Shown: positions 42,286 to 52,331 of the stretch, in pieces
Position numbering within the stretch: position 1 is the stretch's first letter
How the letters are laid out: each line of letters starts with the position of its first letter
NCBI GenBank assembly: GCA_022510905.1
Contig: JAFLSN010000010.1
Location: 1 to 64,000, forward strand
Origin: Treponema sp.
GTDB lineage: Bacteria; Spirochaetota; Spirochaetia; Treponematales; Treponemataceae
Direction: 5' to 3'
DNA length: 64,000 bases
Position numbers and translations under genes: made by a program
Notes under the pieces: generated by a model
The model's input: only the letters and a program-made list of their open reading frames with translations
Database searches by the model: none
Told to the model about the DNA's origin: nothing

Positions 42286-43953
42286 ATGGCAGACACAATG
42301 CATCCGTTGCAGAAAAATCCAAACTGGAAAGGCCGCCGAGGACCGGTGGTTTTTGTAATCATGGACGGCGTGGGTTACGGCAAATACGAAGATGGCGATG
42401 CCGTAAAAGCAAGCCGCATGGCATGGCTGGACACGCTCAAAAAACAGAGCCCCCAGACGCAGCTAAAAGCGCACGGCACCGCAGTAGGCCTCCCGAGCGA
42501 TGACGATATGGGAAACAGCGAGGTAGGCCACAATGCCATGGGCTGCGGACGTGTGTTCGCGCAGGGAGCAAAACTGGTGAGCAACGCCATAAGCTCCGGC
42601 GCACTTTTTGCAGGCGACACATGGAAAAAGCTTGTAAAAAACGTGAACGACAAAAACAGTACATTCCATTTTATCGGGCTACTTTCAGACGGCAACGTAC
42701 ATGCGCATATCGATCACCTCAAAGCCATGGTCGAACAGGCACACAAAGAAGGAATAAAGAAACTACGCGTTCATGCCTTGCTGGACGGACGCGATGTTGA
42801 ACCCACAAGTTCACTCGAATATTTCAAGCCATTTCAGGAATTCCTTGCAGCATTTTCCGATGTTGACTACCGCATTGCTTCCGGCGGCGGCCGCATGTTT
42901 ATGACCATGGATCGCTACAACGCCGACTGGAGCATGGTTGAACGAGGATGGAACGCGCATGTGCTCGGACAGGGACGGCAGTTCGCAAGCGCCACAGAAG
43001 CCATTGAAACCTATCGGGCAGAAAATCCAGGACTGCTAGACCAGGACATGAAGGAATTTGTAGTTGCCGAAAACGGAAAACCCGTTGGCACCATCGAAGA
43101 CGGAGACAGCGTGGTGTTCTTCAATTTCCGTGGCGACCGCGCACTTGAAATAACCAATGCATTTGAATCCCCGGACGGAGCATTTACCCACTTTGACCGC
43201 AAACGTCTCCCCAAAGTGGAATACGCCGGCATGATGGAATACGACGGAGACCTGCATATTCCGCACCAGTTCTTGGTCACTCCACCCGCGATTGACCGCG
43301 TTATGGGTGAATATCTTGTAAAAAGCGGCGTAAAACTTCTGGCCATCAGCGAAACGCAAAAGTATGGGCACGTGACATATTTTTTCAATGGAAACAAGCT
43401 TGGAAAATTCGACGAAAAACTTGAAGATTATGAAGAAGTGAAAAGCGATGTGGTACCGTTTGAGCAACGCCCATGGATGAAATGCGCGGAAATAACCGAC
43501 CGTGTTATAGAAGCCATAAAAAGCGGAAAATACCAGCATATCAGGCTGAATTTCCCTAATGGCGACATGGTAGGACACACAGGCGTATTCAATGCCGTAG
43601 TATGCTCGATGGAAGCCATGGATCTGCAGCTCGGCAGAATCAAAAAAGCCATTGACGAAGCAGGCGGCATCTTGTGCATTACCGCTGACCACGGAAACAG
43701 CGATGACATGTACGAGCACGACAAAAAAACAGGTTCTGTGAAGCTTGACAAAAACGGTGAGCCCATGGCAAAAACGAGCCACAGCCTGAACCCTGTTCCC
43801 GCCATCATATACGATCCAGAATTCAAAGGTGACTATGACAACACCAAGCTGAACGATGGACTAGGCATAAGCTCCTGGTCCGCAACGCTCATGGAACTGA
43901 TGGGATTTATCCCTCCCACGGATTACGACAAAAGCATAATCAACCTAAAATAG
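42286..43953 (+). CDS. gpmI: 2,3-bisphosphoglycerate-independent phosphoglycerate mutase
   Basis: 555 residues. It interconverts 3- and 2-phosphoglycerate in glycolysis using two Mn ions. The N-terminal VVFVIMDGVGYGK supplies a metal-binding aspartate, the serine of DDMGNSEVGHNAMG near residue 70-80 is the phosphorylated nucleophile, and TADHGNSDDM near 470 and TSHSLNPVP near 500 complete the alkaline phosphatase-type metal sites. The ATG follows AAGGAGATATAC; the open frame upstream belongs to a repeat and is not part of the protein. The gene has its own promoter and terminator and is monocistronic. Confidence 0.95.
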   Translation: MADTMHPLQKNPNWKGRRGPVVFVIMDGVGYGKYEDGDAVKASRMAWLDTLKKQSPQTQLKAHGTAVGLPSDDDMGNSEVGHNAMGCGRVFAQGAKLVSNAISSGALFAGDTWKKLVKNVNDKNSTFHFIGLLSDGNVHAHIDHLKAMVEQAHKEGIKKLRVHALLDGRDVEPTSSLEYFKPFQEFLAAFSDVDYRIASGGGRMFMTMDRYNADWSMVERGWNAHVLGQGRQFASATEAIETYRAENPGLLDQDMKEFVVAENGKPVGTIEDGDSVVFFNFRGDRALEITNAFESPDGAFTHFDRKRLPKVEYAGMMEYDGDLHIPHQFLVTPPAIDRVMGEYLVKSGVKLLAISETQKYGHVTYFFNGNKLGKFDEKLEDYEEVKSDVVPFEQRPWMKCAEITDRVIEAIKSGKYQHIRLNFPNGDMVGHTGVFNAVVCSMEAMDLQLGRIKKAIDEAGGILCITADHGNSDDMYEHDKKTGSVKLDKNGEPMAKTSHSLNPVPAIIYDPEFKGDYDNTKLNDGLGISSWSATLMELMGFIPPTDYDKSIINLK

Positions 43954-43991
43954 CGACATTGCGCCAAGTATATCCAATACGCGCTGTATAA

Positions 43992-44034
43992 AAAACTCCC
44001 GCCGCAGTTCATTCAGCTGCGGCGGGAGTTTTAT
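43992..44034 (+). terminator. Terminator of gpmI
   Basis: A 16-bp perfect stem, AAAACTCCCGCCGCAG (43992-44007) with CTGCGGCGGGAGTTTT (44017-44032), 9-base loop, followed by a T-rich stretch. It lies 38 bases past the stop codon. Confidence 0.92.
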
Positions 44035-44183
44035 GTTTGCCCTTTTTTAACGCAATTCACTAAATTTGAACATTCTTATTGCACCGCATATGAAGGAGCT
44101 TTTCGGCTGCAACTTTGCCACCACCCAAATGGCAGGTGGTTTATTGTGAAAATGCTCCGCTTCGCTCTATATTTTCATATGCA

Positions 44184-44572
44184 CTACCAAACACAAACGG
44201 TGGCCCCGCACACCGCAGGAGCCGCCGATGCCTGCCAGCCTGTACGCGCCCCCTTCGACATCTTGTCCGCAGCATTGTCCTTGAACCTGAACATCGCCGA
44301 AATCTGGTGGTTCTCCGTTCCGGGAATAAAGCCATCGCTCAGACTCGCGGCTGTTCCGTTCGCCCTGTTGAACACATATCCGAACGGAAGCTCCCCTGTA
44401 GCCCAGATTCACAAAGAGCCTCATGCAGTCATCCATAAAAAGAGAGCACCACCCGCGCGTCCGCCTCTGTGATGGTCGAGTTGTAGCCTGCGATTTCCTT
44501 GATAAGCTGCTCGCCGTCCAAGGTCTAGTCAACAATGCTCCTGAAGCAGTACCTGTTTACGCCCTCCCCCAT
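44184..44572 (-). pseudogene. HU-like (DUF4469-type) DNA-binding protein remnant
   Basis: From the ATG at 44572 the frame gives MGEGVNRYCFRSIVD, a TAG, then LDGEQLIKEIAGYNSTITEA and ARVVLSF, the N-terminal helices of the HU-like domain family. A frameshift leads to MDDCMRLFVNLGYRG and a second to ELPFGYVFNRANGTAASLSD and HQISAMFRFKDNAADKM. Proteins with this domain are abundant in Treponema and Bacteroides and bind DNA. One stop and two frameshifts make it non-functional, and the C-terminal part is lost. Confidence 0.6.
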
Positions 44573-44729
44573 TTTGAAGGAATTCTTACATGTGCAAATT
44601 TGAATCATTGTTTTTCTCACTTCCGCTATTTTGTGCAGCAGAAGTCGCATTGCCTGTCATATCCGGTTTTTCGGAAGTTCCGAGTGCGGATTTTCTGCCC
44701 AGTGCAGACTGCCAGGTGAAACCCGCGCA

Positions 44730-44849
44730 TTGACAAAAGAAGGATGATAAACTAGAACACTTACATTCCGCTGTTAAACATTCGGAGTTGATCCGACTTA
44801 TTGAGCAAAGCTGCTTTGATTTTTACCAAAACTTAAGCGGCTTTTTTTG
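44730..44849 (+). ncRNA. Candidate small RNA with promoter and terminator
   Basis: TTGACA (44730-44735) and TAGAAC (44753-44758), 17 bases apart, predict a start near 44765. About 80 bases later a terminator hairpin ends in T residues (44808-44848). No reading frame fits between them. The transcript would be about 85 bases and ends where repeat copy R9 begins. No RNA family recognised. Confidence 0.4.
44808..44848 (+). terminator. Terminator of the candidate small RNA
   Basis: AAGCTGCTT (44808-44816) pairs with AAGCGGCTT (44835-44843) including one G-U, followed by T residues. No plus-strand protein gene precedes it. Confidence 0.65.
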
Positions 44850-44850
44850 C

Positions 44851-44935
44851 AATCAACACACCCCGGAGCAAAAGCAAGGCTTCAAGTCAGGGCTGGCATC
44901 TCAGAAGCACTGTATGTACCCTTTGCGCACGAATC
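44851..44935 (-). repeat. Dispersed repeat, copy R9 (about 85 bp class)
   Basis: Minus-strand copy from ATTCGTGCGCAAAGGG to CGGGGTGTGTTGATT, with CTTGAAGCCTTGC in the middle. It lies directly after the candidate small RNA terminator and about 70 bases from the response regulator's 3' end. Confidence 0.85.
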
Positions 44936-45005
44936 ATCGCATGGCAGTTCTGCAACGAGCGCACGACCACAAGTGGAGCGGAAGTTTTTGTTCGGATTTC
45001 CGGCA

Positions 45006-45758
45006 CTACAAAAAGAATTCATCTATGCTTCCAAGGATTTCGTCGGCAGACATTGACTTGAGCAAATAGCGCACCGGCTTTGCCGCAAGCACTTTCATCA
45101 CCGTGTCTTTGTCATCTTTTGCCGTCAAAAAAATAACGGGAATATTTTTTGTATTTTCTTCGCTGTGAAGCATTTCCATAACCTGAAGCCCCGACACCAC
45201 GGGCATTTCGTAGTCAAGCAGGATAAGGTCAACATTGTTTTGCGCCAAAAATGAAATAGCATTCACGCCGGAATTTGCCATAAACACATCGTAATGGCTT
45301 GAAAGTATGCTGTTCATTGTACGGAGCGCCATGCCGTCATCGTCAACCACAAGGATGCGCCGCTTTCCGGTGGCTGAACCTCGCTGCGCATCGCTTGCAA
45401 GCCGGGCCACAATGTCTTTGGCGTTCACGGGCTTCAAGAACATTCCTGTCACTATTTTTTTTGGAATAAATTTCAGCACCGTATCGCATTCATCTTTTGA
45501 TCCAACAAGATACAGGCGGCATTTTTCCCTGTTTTTTATGATATCCCTCAATGAGGTGAGTGACTGAGAATGTTGGCGCACATCATCGTCAATATAATAA
45601 AGTACAACTACTTCTTCATTGACCATGTTGCCAAGCCCCATCGCCGCCATGCTTGGCACGGAGGATTCAACAACATATCCGTCTTTTGAGAGTGCATTTA
45701 TGATTGCGCTTACGGCAAACCCCTTCTGGCTGCTCACAAACAACATCTGTTTACCCAT
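45006..45758 (-). CDS. Response regulator with two receiver-like domains
   Basis: 250 residues. The first half (about 5-118) has a receiver-like fold with MLFVSSQKGF, but lacks the acidic triad. The second (about 130-248) is a complete receiver: ILVVDDDGMAL, the phosphorylated aspartate in LLDYEMPVVSG, FLTAKDDKD and LLKSMSADE. No output domain is attached, so it acts by protein contact. It follows the hybrid histidine kinase by 12 bases and GGGAGAAG precedes its ATG. The kinase also carries its own receiver and Hpt domain, so a phosphorelay from kinase to this protein is likely. Confidence 0.88.
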   Translation of the reverse strand: MGKQMLFVSSQKGFAVSAIINALSKDGYVVESSVPSMAAMGLGNMVNEEVVVLYYIDDDVRQHSQSLTSLRDIIKNREKCRLYLVGSKDECDTVLKFIPKKIVTGMFLKPVNAKDIVARLASDAQRGSATGKRRILVVDDDGMALRTMNSILSSHYDVFMANSGVNAISFLAQNNVDLILLDYEMPVVSGLQVMEMLHSEENTKNIPVIFLTAKDDKDTVMKVLAAKPVRYLLKSMSADEILGSIDEFFL

Positions 45759-45770
45759 ATGGCTTCTCCC

Positions 45771-48692
45771 TTAGTGCTCTGCTCCCAACAAATCAAGCAA
45801 CGATTCGCGGTCAACGTTGCGCAACAGCTGCTTTATGCGTTCATAGCGTTCGGCAAAATCCTGCGGCACCGAATACTGCTCAAGCTGAAGTATAATGTCA
45901 TCGGCACTTATATAATCGTAGGCCTGCACAAATTCCGTGAGCGCCTGCAACGCTTCTTGCAGTTCGGCATCTGAAATAAGCGGACGGTCTTTTGGCGCGG
46001 CGAACTGGGCCATGTACTGCGAAAGATTCCGCTCGTAGCTCCGATACAAAACAAGAAGCTGCGGTGTTCGGTCAACAATTTCTTCAATATTTTTATCATC
46101 ACCAAATTTTTCAAGCGCGGCAGCCTGATCCGAAAGCTGTGTGGCACCAATCAGCCGAGCGCTGGATTTTAGGGCGTGAACCAAAATCGTATAGTTTTTA
46201 AAATCATTCATTTCTGCTGAATGTTCAATTTCCGCCGATTTTTGCGTGATGTTCGCATAAAAATCTTTTAGCGCCTGCGAAAGCACTTCCGCAGAACCGC
46301 AGTAGCCGAGCGCCTTGTCAACATCAACGCCTTCGATGCCACGGAACGGAGCGCCTTCGTCAACCACGGGGTTTTCGATGGCTTCACCTGATGCGCTGTC
46401 AACAAATGTGACCAGCTCGCGTGGAATGTACTCCAAAAGCATGCGCTCCAACTCCGCGCTGTCTATGGGTTTGGAAAGATAGTTGGTAAAGCCTTCTTCC
46501 AAATACATTTCACGGGCACCGTATATGGCGTTCGCGGTAAGCGCGATGCATGGCACGCCCTGATTTTTGTTTTCTTTTTTGTACTGAATGGCGTGCAGCG
46601 TTTCTATGCCGTCAAGACCAGGCATACGGTGGTCAATAAAAATAACGTCATAGCGTTTTTGGCACATCATGTCCAGTGCCGTGTAGCCGCCATCGGCAGT
46701 GTCTATTTGAATCTGCGTGTTTTTCAGCAGTCCGCAGAATACTGTCAAGTTCATTTTGGTGTCGTCAACGACAAGTACCTTGGCATTTGGCGCACGGAAC
46801 TGTTCGTGGTAGCGGTCAAACTGTGTGGCACCCTGCTGGTATTTTTGCGCAAAGTCACCGATGCCCTCAAAGTTTTCAACTTTTTGACGCAGACGGAATC
46901 CAAATGTGGAGCCTTTTCCGTATTCGCTACGCACTTCCAGAGAAGAATTCATAAGCTTCAAAAATCCGGTGATGATACTCATGCCAAGCCCCGTGCCTTC
47001 GATGGTGCGGTTCCGCGATTCGTCCACACGCTCGAACGGCCGGAACATTCGCCCCATGTCTTCAGTTTTGATTCCGATTCCTGTATCGGTCACATGAATC
47101 TTCAGCAGAACGTTTTCATCGTCATAGCGTTCCCAGTCAACAGACAGCGTAACAGAGCCTTTGTCGGTATACTTAACGGCATTGGTCAAAATATTGAGCG
47201 TCACCTGCCTGATGCGCTGCTCGTCGCCAAGCAAAAAGCTCGGAGTGGTTTTGTTCACGTTGAGCACGAATTCAAGATTCTTTTCCTTAATGCGCACGGA
47301 AATCATGTCAACAAGCTCTTTGAGAAGCGCACCAAGTTCGTATCGCACCGGCATGATGTTCATTTTGCCAGCCTCGATTTTTGAAAAGTCAAGGATGTCA
47401 TTTACCAGATTGAGCAGGACTTTGCCTGCATTTTTTATGTTGTTCGCGTAGCCCAAAACGGAATGGTCGGAGCTTTCGCGCAGAATCATTTCGTCAAAGC
47501 CCAAAACGGCGTTTATTGGCGTTCTGATTTCGTGCGACATGTTTGAAAGAAAGTTTGACTTGGCTTTGTTCGCTTCCATGGAGACACGCAGATCCTCGGC
47601 AAGCTTCTGCTCTTCTCTCAGGGCATCAATAAAAGTGTTTACTTCTATCATTGTGATGTCAATGGAATGGTACAGCTCGGCGATTTCATCATGGGAACGA
47701 ATCTTTAATTCCTTGAATTTTTCAGCATAGATTCTTCGGTTCGTTTCATCGGTGCGCGCAAACGCCCTGAGATAATCAGCCATTTTTTTTATTGGCTTGG
47801 CGATTTTTTTCTGCACAAAATAATTCATCACCACCACGATTGGAACTACGCAATAGACAAGCAGAATCAGCAGTTTCAGGTTCAAGGCAAGTCCGGCGCC
47901 GGGCAGCATACGGTGCGGGCCAGACGTAATGTCCGTTCCCCTTTCAGCTGGAAAAGGAACGGGAGGCTCGCCGTTCCCCGAAAACAGCAGGTTGGCAAAC
48001 ACAAGGCATGCCGTGCACAGAACAACGGCTTCGATAACTATAAAGGCCAGAATCTTGGTGCGCAGTTTTGAGCGGCGGCGGGGCGTGGTAAGCTCCAATT
48101 CCCTGTCGTAGTCATGGGAATACCGTACGGCAACATAGAAATGCATTTTTACAGATTCCGGCGCAAACGTAAAGAACAGGAAAAGCAGCAGCACGACTGG
48201 AACTACCACAAAAAGCGCATTGAAAAACGACACTTCAAAAAAATCCACATAAATGTGGTGCGGAATGGGGCTTAGAACCACAACACAAAACAGCTTCCAC
48301 AGCGGGCCAAAAATGACGGAAGCACCCACCACAAACAGCAGAAGCAGGTGGACTTTTTTGTACCACCTGCAACGTGCAGGAATGTAAAAAAGAATGCTGG
48401 CCAGAAGCAGCACGAACGAAGAAAAGGCTATTTCCGAAGTAGTAAACGTCCTGTAAAACAAAGTCAGCACCACCACCGCAAGAGCAGGAATGTATCCGCA
48501 GAGGCTGGTCAAGAACGCGACAGGAACAATCTCAAGGTAGTCCATGAGCTGGTCACCGCCAATGAAAAACTGGTGATCCACGCACGGGCCGTGGATTATC
48601 TCGAATACAAGCGCAAGCACACTGAGCACGGCCATGATGAGGTAATATTTCTTGTCTTTGTTTGCTTCGTATTCCGTTATGTCTTTGGCCAT
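45771..48692 (-). CDS. Hybrid sensor histidine kinase with receiver and Hpt domains
   Basis: 973 residues. Six or seven membrane segments fill about 20-290, with a linker region of HAMP type (about 295-350). The dimerisation helix carries the phosphorylated histidine in NMSHEIRTPINAVLG near 387. The HATPase domain follows, with TNAVKYTDKG, DTGIGI and EGTGLGMSI. A receiver domain has FIDHRMPGLDG with Asp near 685, and an Hpt domain has LVHALKSSARL with His near 838. The membrane part contains no periplasmic domain, so it may sense a signal in or near the membrane. The response regulator gene follows 12 bases later. Confidence 0.93.
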   Translation of the reverse strand: MAKDITEYEANKDKKYYLIMAVLSVLALVFEIIHGPCVDHQFFIGGDQLMDYLEIVPVAFLTSLCGYIPALAVVVLTLFYRTFTTSEIAFSSFVLLLASILFYIPARCRWYKKVHLLLLFVVGASVIFGPLWKLFCVVVLSPIPHHIYVDFFEVSFFNALFVVVPVVLLLFLFFTFAPESVKMHFYVAVRYSHDYDRELELTTPRRRSKLRTKILAFIVIEAVVLCTACLVFANLLFSGNGEPPVPFPAERGTDITSGPHRMLPGAGLALNLKLLILLVYCVVPIVVVMNYFVQKKIAKPIKKMADYLRAFARTDETNRRIYAEKFKELKIRSHDEIAELYHSIDITMIEVNTFIDALREEQKLAEDLRVSMEANKAKSNFLSNMSHEIRTPINAVLGFDEMILRESSDHSVLGYANNIKNAGKVLLNLVNDILDFSKIEAGKMNIMPVRYELGALLKELVDMISVRIKEKNLEFVLNVNKTTPSFLLGDEQRIRQVTLNILTNAVKYTDKGSVTLSVDWERYDDENVLLKIHVTDTGIGIKTEDMGRMFRPFERVDESRNRTIEGTGLGMSIITGFLKLMNSSLEVRSEYGKGSTFGFRLRQKVENFEGIGDFAQKYQQGATQFDRYHEQFRAPNAKVLVVDDTKMNLTVFCGLLKNTQIQIDTADGGYTALDMMCQKRYDVIFIDHRMPGLDGIETLHAIQYKKENKNQGVPCIALTANAIYGAREMYLEEGFTNYLSKPIDSAELERMLLEYIPRELVTFVDSASGEAIENPVVDEGAPFRGIEGVDVDKALGYCGSAEVLSQALKDFYANITQKSAEIEHSAEMNDFKNYTILVHALKSSARLIGATQLSDQAAALEKFGDDKNIEEIVDRTPQLLVLYRSYERNLSQYMAQFAAPKDRPLISDAELQEALQALTEFVQAYDYISADDIILQLEQYSVPQDFAERYERIKQLLRNVDRESLLDLLGAEH

Positions 48693-48905
48693 GTTTTTCT
48701 ACGCCCTGTATCTGTTTACCGTTTCCCGCAGCACGCAAGCACCCCGGAAGACCACGCAGCTTTTGCCATGAGCACCACAAGAAGATGCCCGACCTGCACT
48801 GAACACAGCGACACCGCCCAAAAGCACCACAAGAGCGGTCTTTTAGTATAGCACGGTTTAAAAGAGAAATCAACGCACCATGCAGTACATGTAAAAATCC
48901 CCTTC

Positions 48906-49111
48906 AATCAACACACCCCCAACTCAGAAGGTGGGTATGATTTTTCTGAAATTTGATAACCAAACAGTGATAAAAAACTTTAGACTTTACTGTGTGTGTT
49001 GTTCTTATAAGGTATCGCAGCCAGCGGTACATACCCCCACCCCTACTTGCAGCACAGCTTCAAGCAAGGGGCCGGCTTCGCAGAAACACGGCATGCGCAA
49101 ACTACGCACAA
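48906..49111 (-). repeat. Dispersed repeat, copy R10 (about 205 bp class)
   Basis: Right terminus GGGTGTGTTGATTG at 48906, then CATACCCACC, TTTATCACTGTTTGG, CGATACCTTATAAGAACAAC, GGTATGTACC and, at the left end, CCGTGTTTCTGCGAAGC. It lacks the middle hairpin section. It lies in the gap between the kinase and fusA. Confidence 0.85.
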
Positions 49112-49263
49112 GCAAGCGGCAACAATGATTTAAACGCAATTGTTCGGCATGGTATTGAATTTAATGCATTTTTCCATTATTATAGTTCAACTCAGCATGA
49201 TGGAGTGTCATTCTCTTTTCTGCAAGGCACCACATCGGAACTTTTTTTTGAGAGGTACACAAT

Positions 49264-51357
49264 ATGAGCTTTGATATTACAAAAGTGCGTAATATCGGAA
49301 TCAGCGCCCACATTGACTCTGGCAAGACAACCCTGTCCGAAAGGATCCTGTTCTACTGCAACAAGATTCACCAGATCCACGAGGTTCACGGAAAAGACGG
49401 CGTTGGCGCGGTGATGGATTCAATGGATTTGGAACGTGAACGCGGCATTACCATTCAGTCGGCAGCAACACAGGTAAACTGGAAAGACATCACGATCAAC
49501 CTTATCGACACTCCCGGACACGTTGATTTTACGGTGGAAGTAGAGCGCTCGTTGCGTGTTCTTGACGGTGCCATCCTGGTGCTCTGCGCTGTCGCCGGTG
49601 TGCAGTCCCAGTCAATCACGGTTGACCGCCAGTTAAAACGTTACCATGTGCCCCGCATCGCCTTTGTGAACAAATGCGACCGCCAAGGTGCAAATCCGCT
49701 CCGTGTATGCAAGCAGCTCCGCGAAAAACTGGGCCTCAATTCCTACATGGTTGAAATTCCTATCGGACTTGAAGACAAGCTGCAGGGCGTAGTTGACCTG
49801 ATCGCCATGAAAGCCTACTATTTTGAAGGCCATGACGGAGAAGAGGTGCGTGTGGCAGAAATCCCTGCCGAGCTTGTTGCCGAAGCAAAAGCAAAGCGTG
49901 AAGAGCTGCTTGATGCCGCCGCCATGTTTGACGATTCCCTCATGGAAGACATAATGGAAAGCGGCTACGACAACGTTGACCAGGCAAAAGTGATTGCGGC
50001 CATCCGCAAGGGAACGCTTTCGGAACAGTTTGTGGCGGTGTTCTGCGGTTCCGCGCACATGAACAAAGGCATCCAGCCGCTTTTGGACGGAGTTGAGCGA
50101 TACCTGCCGAACCCCACAGACGTGCAGAATTTCGGGCTTGACCGCGACAACAACGAATCGCAGGTCGAGCTGTTCAACGTGGCGGACAAACCGTGCGTGG
50201 CGCTTGCATTCAAGCTTGACGACGGACAGTACGGACAACTTACCTACGTGCGCATATATCAGGGAAAAATCACGAAAGGCGATGAACTGTTCAACACACG
50301 TGCCCAGAAAAAGTTCAAGGTCGGCCGCATAGTGCGCATGAACGCAGCGGCCATGGAAGACATCAATGAAGGGCAGCCCGGCGACATCATAGCCCTGTTC
50401 GGCGTAGACTGTGCTTCCGGCGACACGTTCTGCGGAGGCGGCCTTAACTACGCCATGACGAGCATGTTCGTGCCTGCGCCGGTGATTTCCGAAGCCATTG
50501 AGCCCATGAACAAAACGGACGCGGCAAACATGGCAAAAGCCCTTAACCGCTTTACAAAGGAAGATCCGACATTCCAGACCTATGTAGACCCGGAATCAAA
50601 CCAGACCATCATCAAAGGCATGGGAGAGCTTCACCTTGCGGTATATGTGGAACGCATGAAGCGTGAATACAAGTGCGAGGTAAAGGTTTCCCAGCCGGAA
50701 GTAGCCTACCGCGAATCAATCACACAGCGTTCTGATTTCAACTACACGCACAAAAAGCAGACCGGCGGTTCGGGACAGTATGGCCGTGTGGCAGGGTTCA
50801 TGGAACCGATTTCAGAAAAAGACTACGAGTTTGTGGACTCAATCAAAGGCGGCGCAATTCCCAACGAATACATTCCGTCATGCGACAAAGGCTTTAAAAA
50901 GGCCATGGAAAAAGGCTCTCTCATCGGGGCTCCCGTTGTAGGCGTAAAGTGCACAATCAACGATGGACAGTACCACCCGGTTGACTCTTCGGACATCGCG
51001 TTCCAGACCGCCGCAATCGGTGCGTTCCGCGAAGGATACGAAAAGGCAAAACCCGTGATTCTTGAACCAATCATGAAAGTGCAGATTGCCGGCCCCACCG
51101 AATTCCAGGGAAACATGTTCGGTTTGATTAACCAGCGCCGTGGCGTGATTGTGGACTCCACCGATGAAAACAACACGTCAACAGTAAACGCGGAAGTGCC
51201 GCTTTCCGAAATGTTCGGATTCTCCACGATTCTGCGCTCCTCCACGCAGGGCAAAGCCGAATTCACCATGGAATTTGAAAAGTACGGCAAAGTGCCCAAC
51301 AATGTGGCTGACGAGCTGATTAAAATCTACGCTGAAAAGCGCAAGAACCAAAAATAA
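49264..51357 (+). CDS. fusA: Elongation factor G, mitochondrial EFG1-like
   Basis: 697 residues. The GTPase domain has [20 protein letters not shown] (P loop near 17-24), DTPGHVDF and NKCDRQG. The G2 region [20 protein letters not shown], domains II-V, and [10 protein letters not shown] near 540 follow the EF-G order. The opening with [11 protein letters not shown] and [16 protein letters not shown] is diagnostic for the mtEFG1/spdEFG1 branch rather than the bacterial EF-G1 type (AHIDAGKTTTTER). In spirochaetes this paralogue catalyses translocation while a second one handles ribosome recycling. GAGAGG precedes the ATG. The gene is unlinked to str-operon genes. Confidence 0.93.
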   Translation: MSFDITKVRNIGISAHIDSGKTTLSERILFYCNKIHQIHEVHGKDGVGAVMDSMDLERERGITIQSAATQVNWKDITINLIDTPGHVDFTVEVERSLRVLDGAILVLCAVAGVQSQSITVDRQLKRYHVPRIAFVNKCDRQGANPLRVCKQLREKLGLNSYMVEIPIGLEDKLQGVVDLIAMKAYYFEGHDGEEVRVAEIPAELVAEAKAKREELLDAAAMFDDSLMEDIMESGYDNVDQAKVIAAIRKGTLSEQFVAVFCGSAHMNKGIQPLLDGVERYLPNPTDVQNFGLDRDNNESQVELFNVADKPCVALAFKLDDGQYGQLTYVRIYQGKITKGDELFNTRAQKKFKVGRIVRMNAAAMEDINEGQPGDIIALFGVDCASGDTFCGGGLNYAMTSMFVPAPVISEAIEPMNKTDAANMAKALNRFTKEDPTFQTYVDPESNQTIIKGMGELHLAVYVERMKREYKCEVKVSQPEVAYRESITQRSDFNYTHKKQTGGSGQYGRVAGFMEPISEKDYEFVDSIKGGAIPNEYIPSCDKGFKKAMEKGSLIGAPVVGVKCTINDGQYHPVDSSDIAFQTAAIGAFREGYEKAKPVILEPIMKVQIAGPTEFQGNMFGLINQRRGVIVDSTDENNTSTVNAEVPLSEMFGFSTILRSSTQGKAEFTMEFEKYGKVPNNVADELIKIYAEKRKNQK

Positions 51358-51512
51358 AAGCGGTGTCCTCCGTCTGCGCACAAGGCCGTCAGCTTTGGAT
51401 TCATTCAAAGAGCCAAGCGGTGGTCTTGGTGCAGGTACAGCACAGCAATGTTTACAAACGCGGCAGCTGTTATGGGCATAGCCGCAGATTCTTACAGTTT
51501 AAGGAAAACAGT

Positions 51513-52193
51513 ATGGCTAAACAGGAACTTTATGAACGAAGCCCAATCCGCGCCTTTGATGAAGCCGCAAACGGCAGCCTCAAAGCTGGCGAACTGGGAC
51601 TGGTAACGGCAAAAAAAGGATTGGGAAAAACCTCCATGCTCGTGCAGTTCGGCATGGACACGCTCTTGAACGGCAAGCAGCTGGTTCATGTGTCATTTGA
51701 CCAGCATTCTTCCAATGTGATTTCATGGTATGACAGCATCTACACGGAAATTTCCAAAAAAAAGAGCATAGCCAATGCCGCAGATGTAAAAGAGCAGATT
51801 GTGCGCAACCGTACAATCCTGAATTTTAACCAGGACAATTTCAATCTTGAAAAAGTGGTAAACACCTTGAACGCACTTAAAGCAGGCGGCATCGCTGTTG
51901 CGGGTGTAGTGATTGACGGTGTTGACTTTTCAAAGACCAAGGAAGCCGACATCCAGGCAGTTGCAAGCTATGCCAAGGCAACAAAAGTAAAGGTTTGGAT
52001 AAGCTCCACGGCAGACGGCGATGAGCTCAAAGATTCAGCGCCCAAAGCAATCCTGCCATACTTTACCGCCGTAGTCCACCTGACATCAAAAGGTTCCGTG
52101 ACACAAGTAAAAATCCTTAAGATGGGCAAAAACACCGACATAGAATCAAACCTCAAACTCGACTCTAAAACGCTGCTGATTACAAACAAATAG
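51513..52193 (+). CDS. P-loop (RecA/KaiC-like) protein of unknown function
   Basis: 226 residues. The ATG has AAGGA ten bases upstream. A Walker A of the form AxxxxGKT appears at TAKKGLGKTSMLVQFG (near 34-41), with the core strands VAGVVIDGVDF near 138 serving as a probable Walker B. This arrangement resembles the small RecA-type ATPases (KaiC, RadA-like) without their accessory domains. No catalytic glutamate motif is certain. It follows fusA on the same strand by 155 bases, probably in a separate unit, and ends with a strong terminator. Confidence 0.75.
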   Translation: MAKQELYERSPIRAFDEAANGSLKAGELGLVTAKKGLGKTSMLVQFGMDTLLNGKQLVHVSFDQHSSNVISWYDSIYTEISKKKSIANAADVKEQIVRNRTILNFNQDNFNLEKVVNTLNALKAGGIAVAGVVIDGVDFSKTKEADIQAVASYAKATKVKVWISSTADGDELKDSAPKAILPYFTAVVHLTSKGSVTQVKILKMGKNTDIESNLKLDSKTLLITNK

Positions 52194-52216
52194 AATGCCC
52201 ATATAAAATCAAGCAG

Positions 52217-52244
52217 GCCGATCCACACAGGGTCGGCTTTTTTT
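52217..52244 (+). terminator. Terminator of the P-loop protein gene
   Basis: GCCGATCC (52217-52224) pairs with GGGTCGGC (52230-52237), one G-U, then seven T residues, 24 bases past the stop. Confidence 0.9.
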
Positions 52245-52331
52245 GTGCAGAAGCTGCAAAGACATTCAAACCAGCTATTGTTGCCACAAACAAAAGTGCA
52301 TGGTAGTCCAACGGCACTGCACAAACGTCAT

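Noticed and set aside
43036..43782. Minus-strand frame of 248 codons opposite gpmI
   Set aside because: It is antisense to a conserved glycolytic enzyme, with no promoter or ribosome site.
44040..44740. Plus-strand short frames in the HU-like region
   Set aside because: They are antisense to the HU-like pseudogene or have no start signals.
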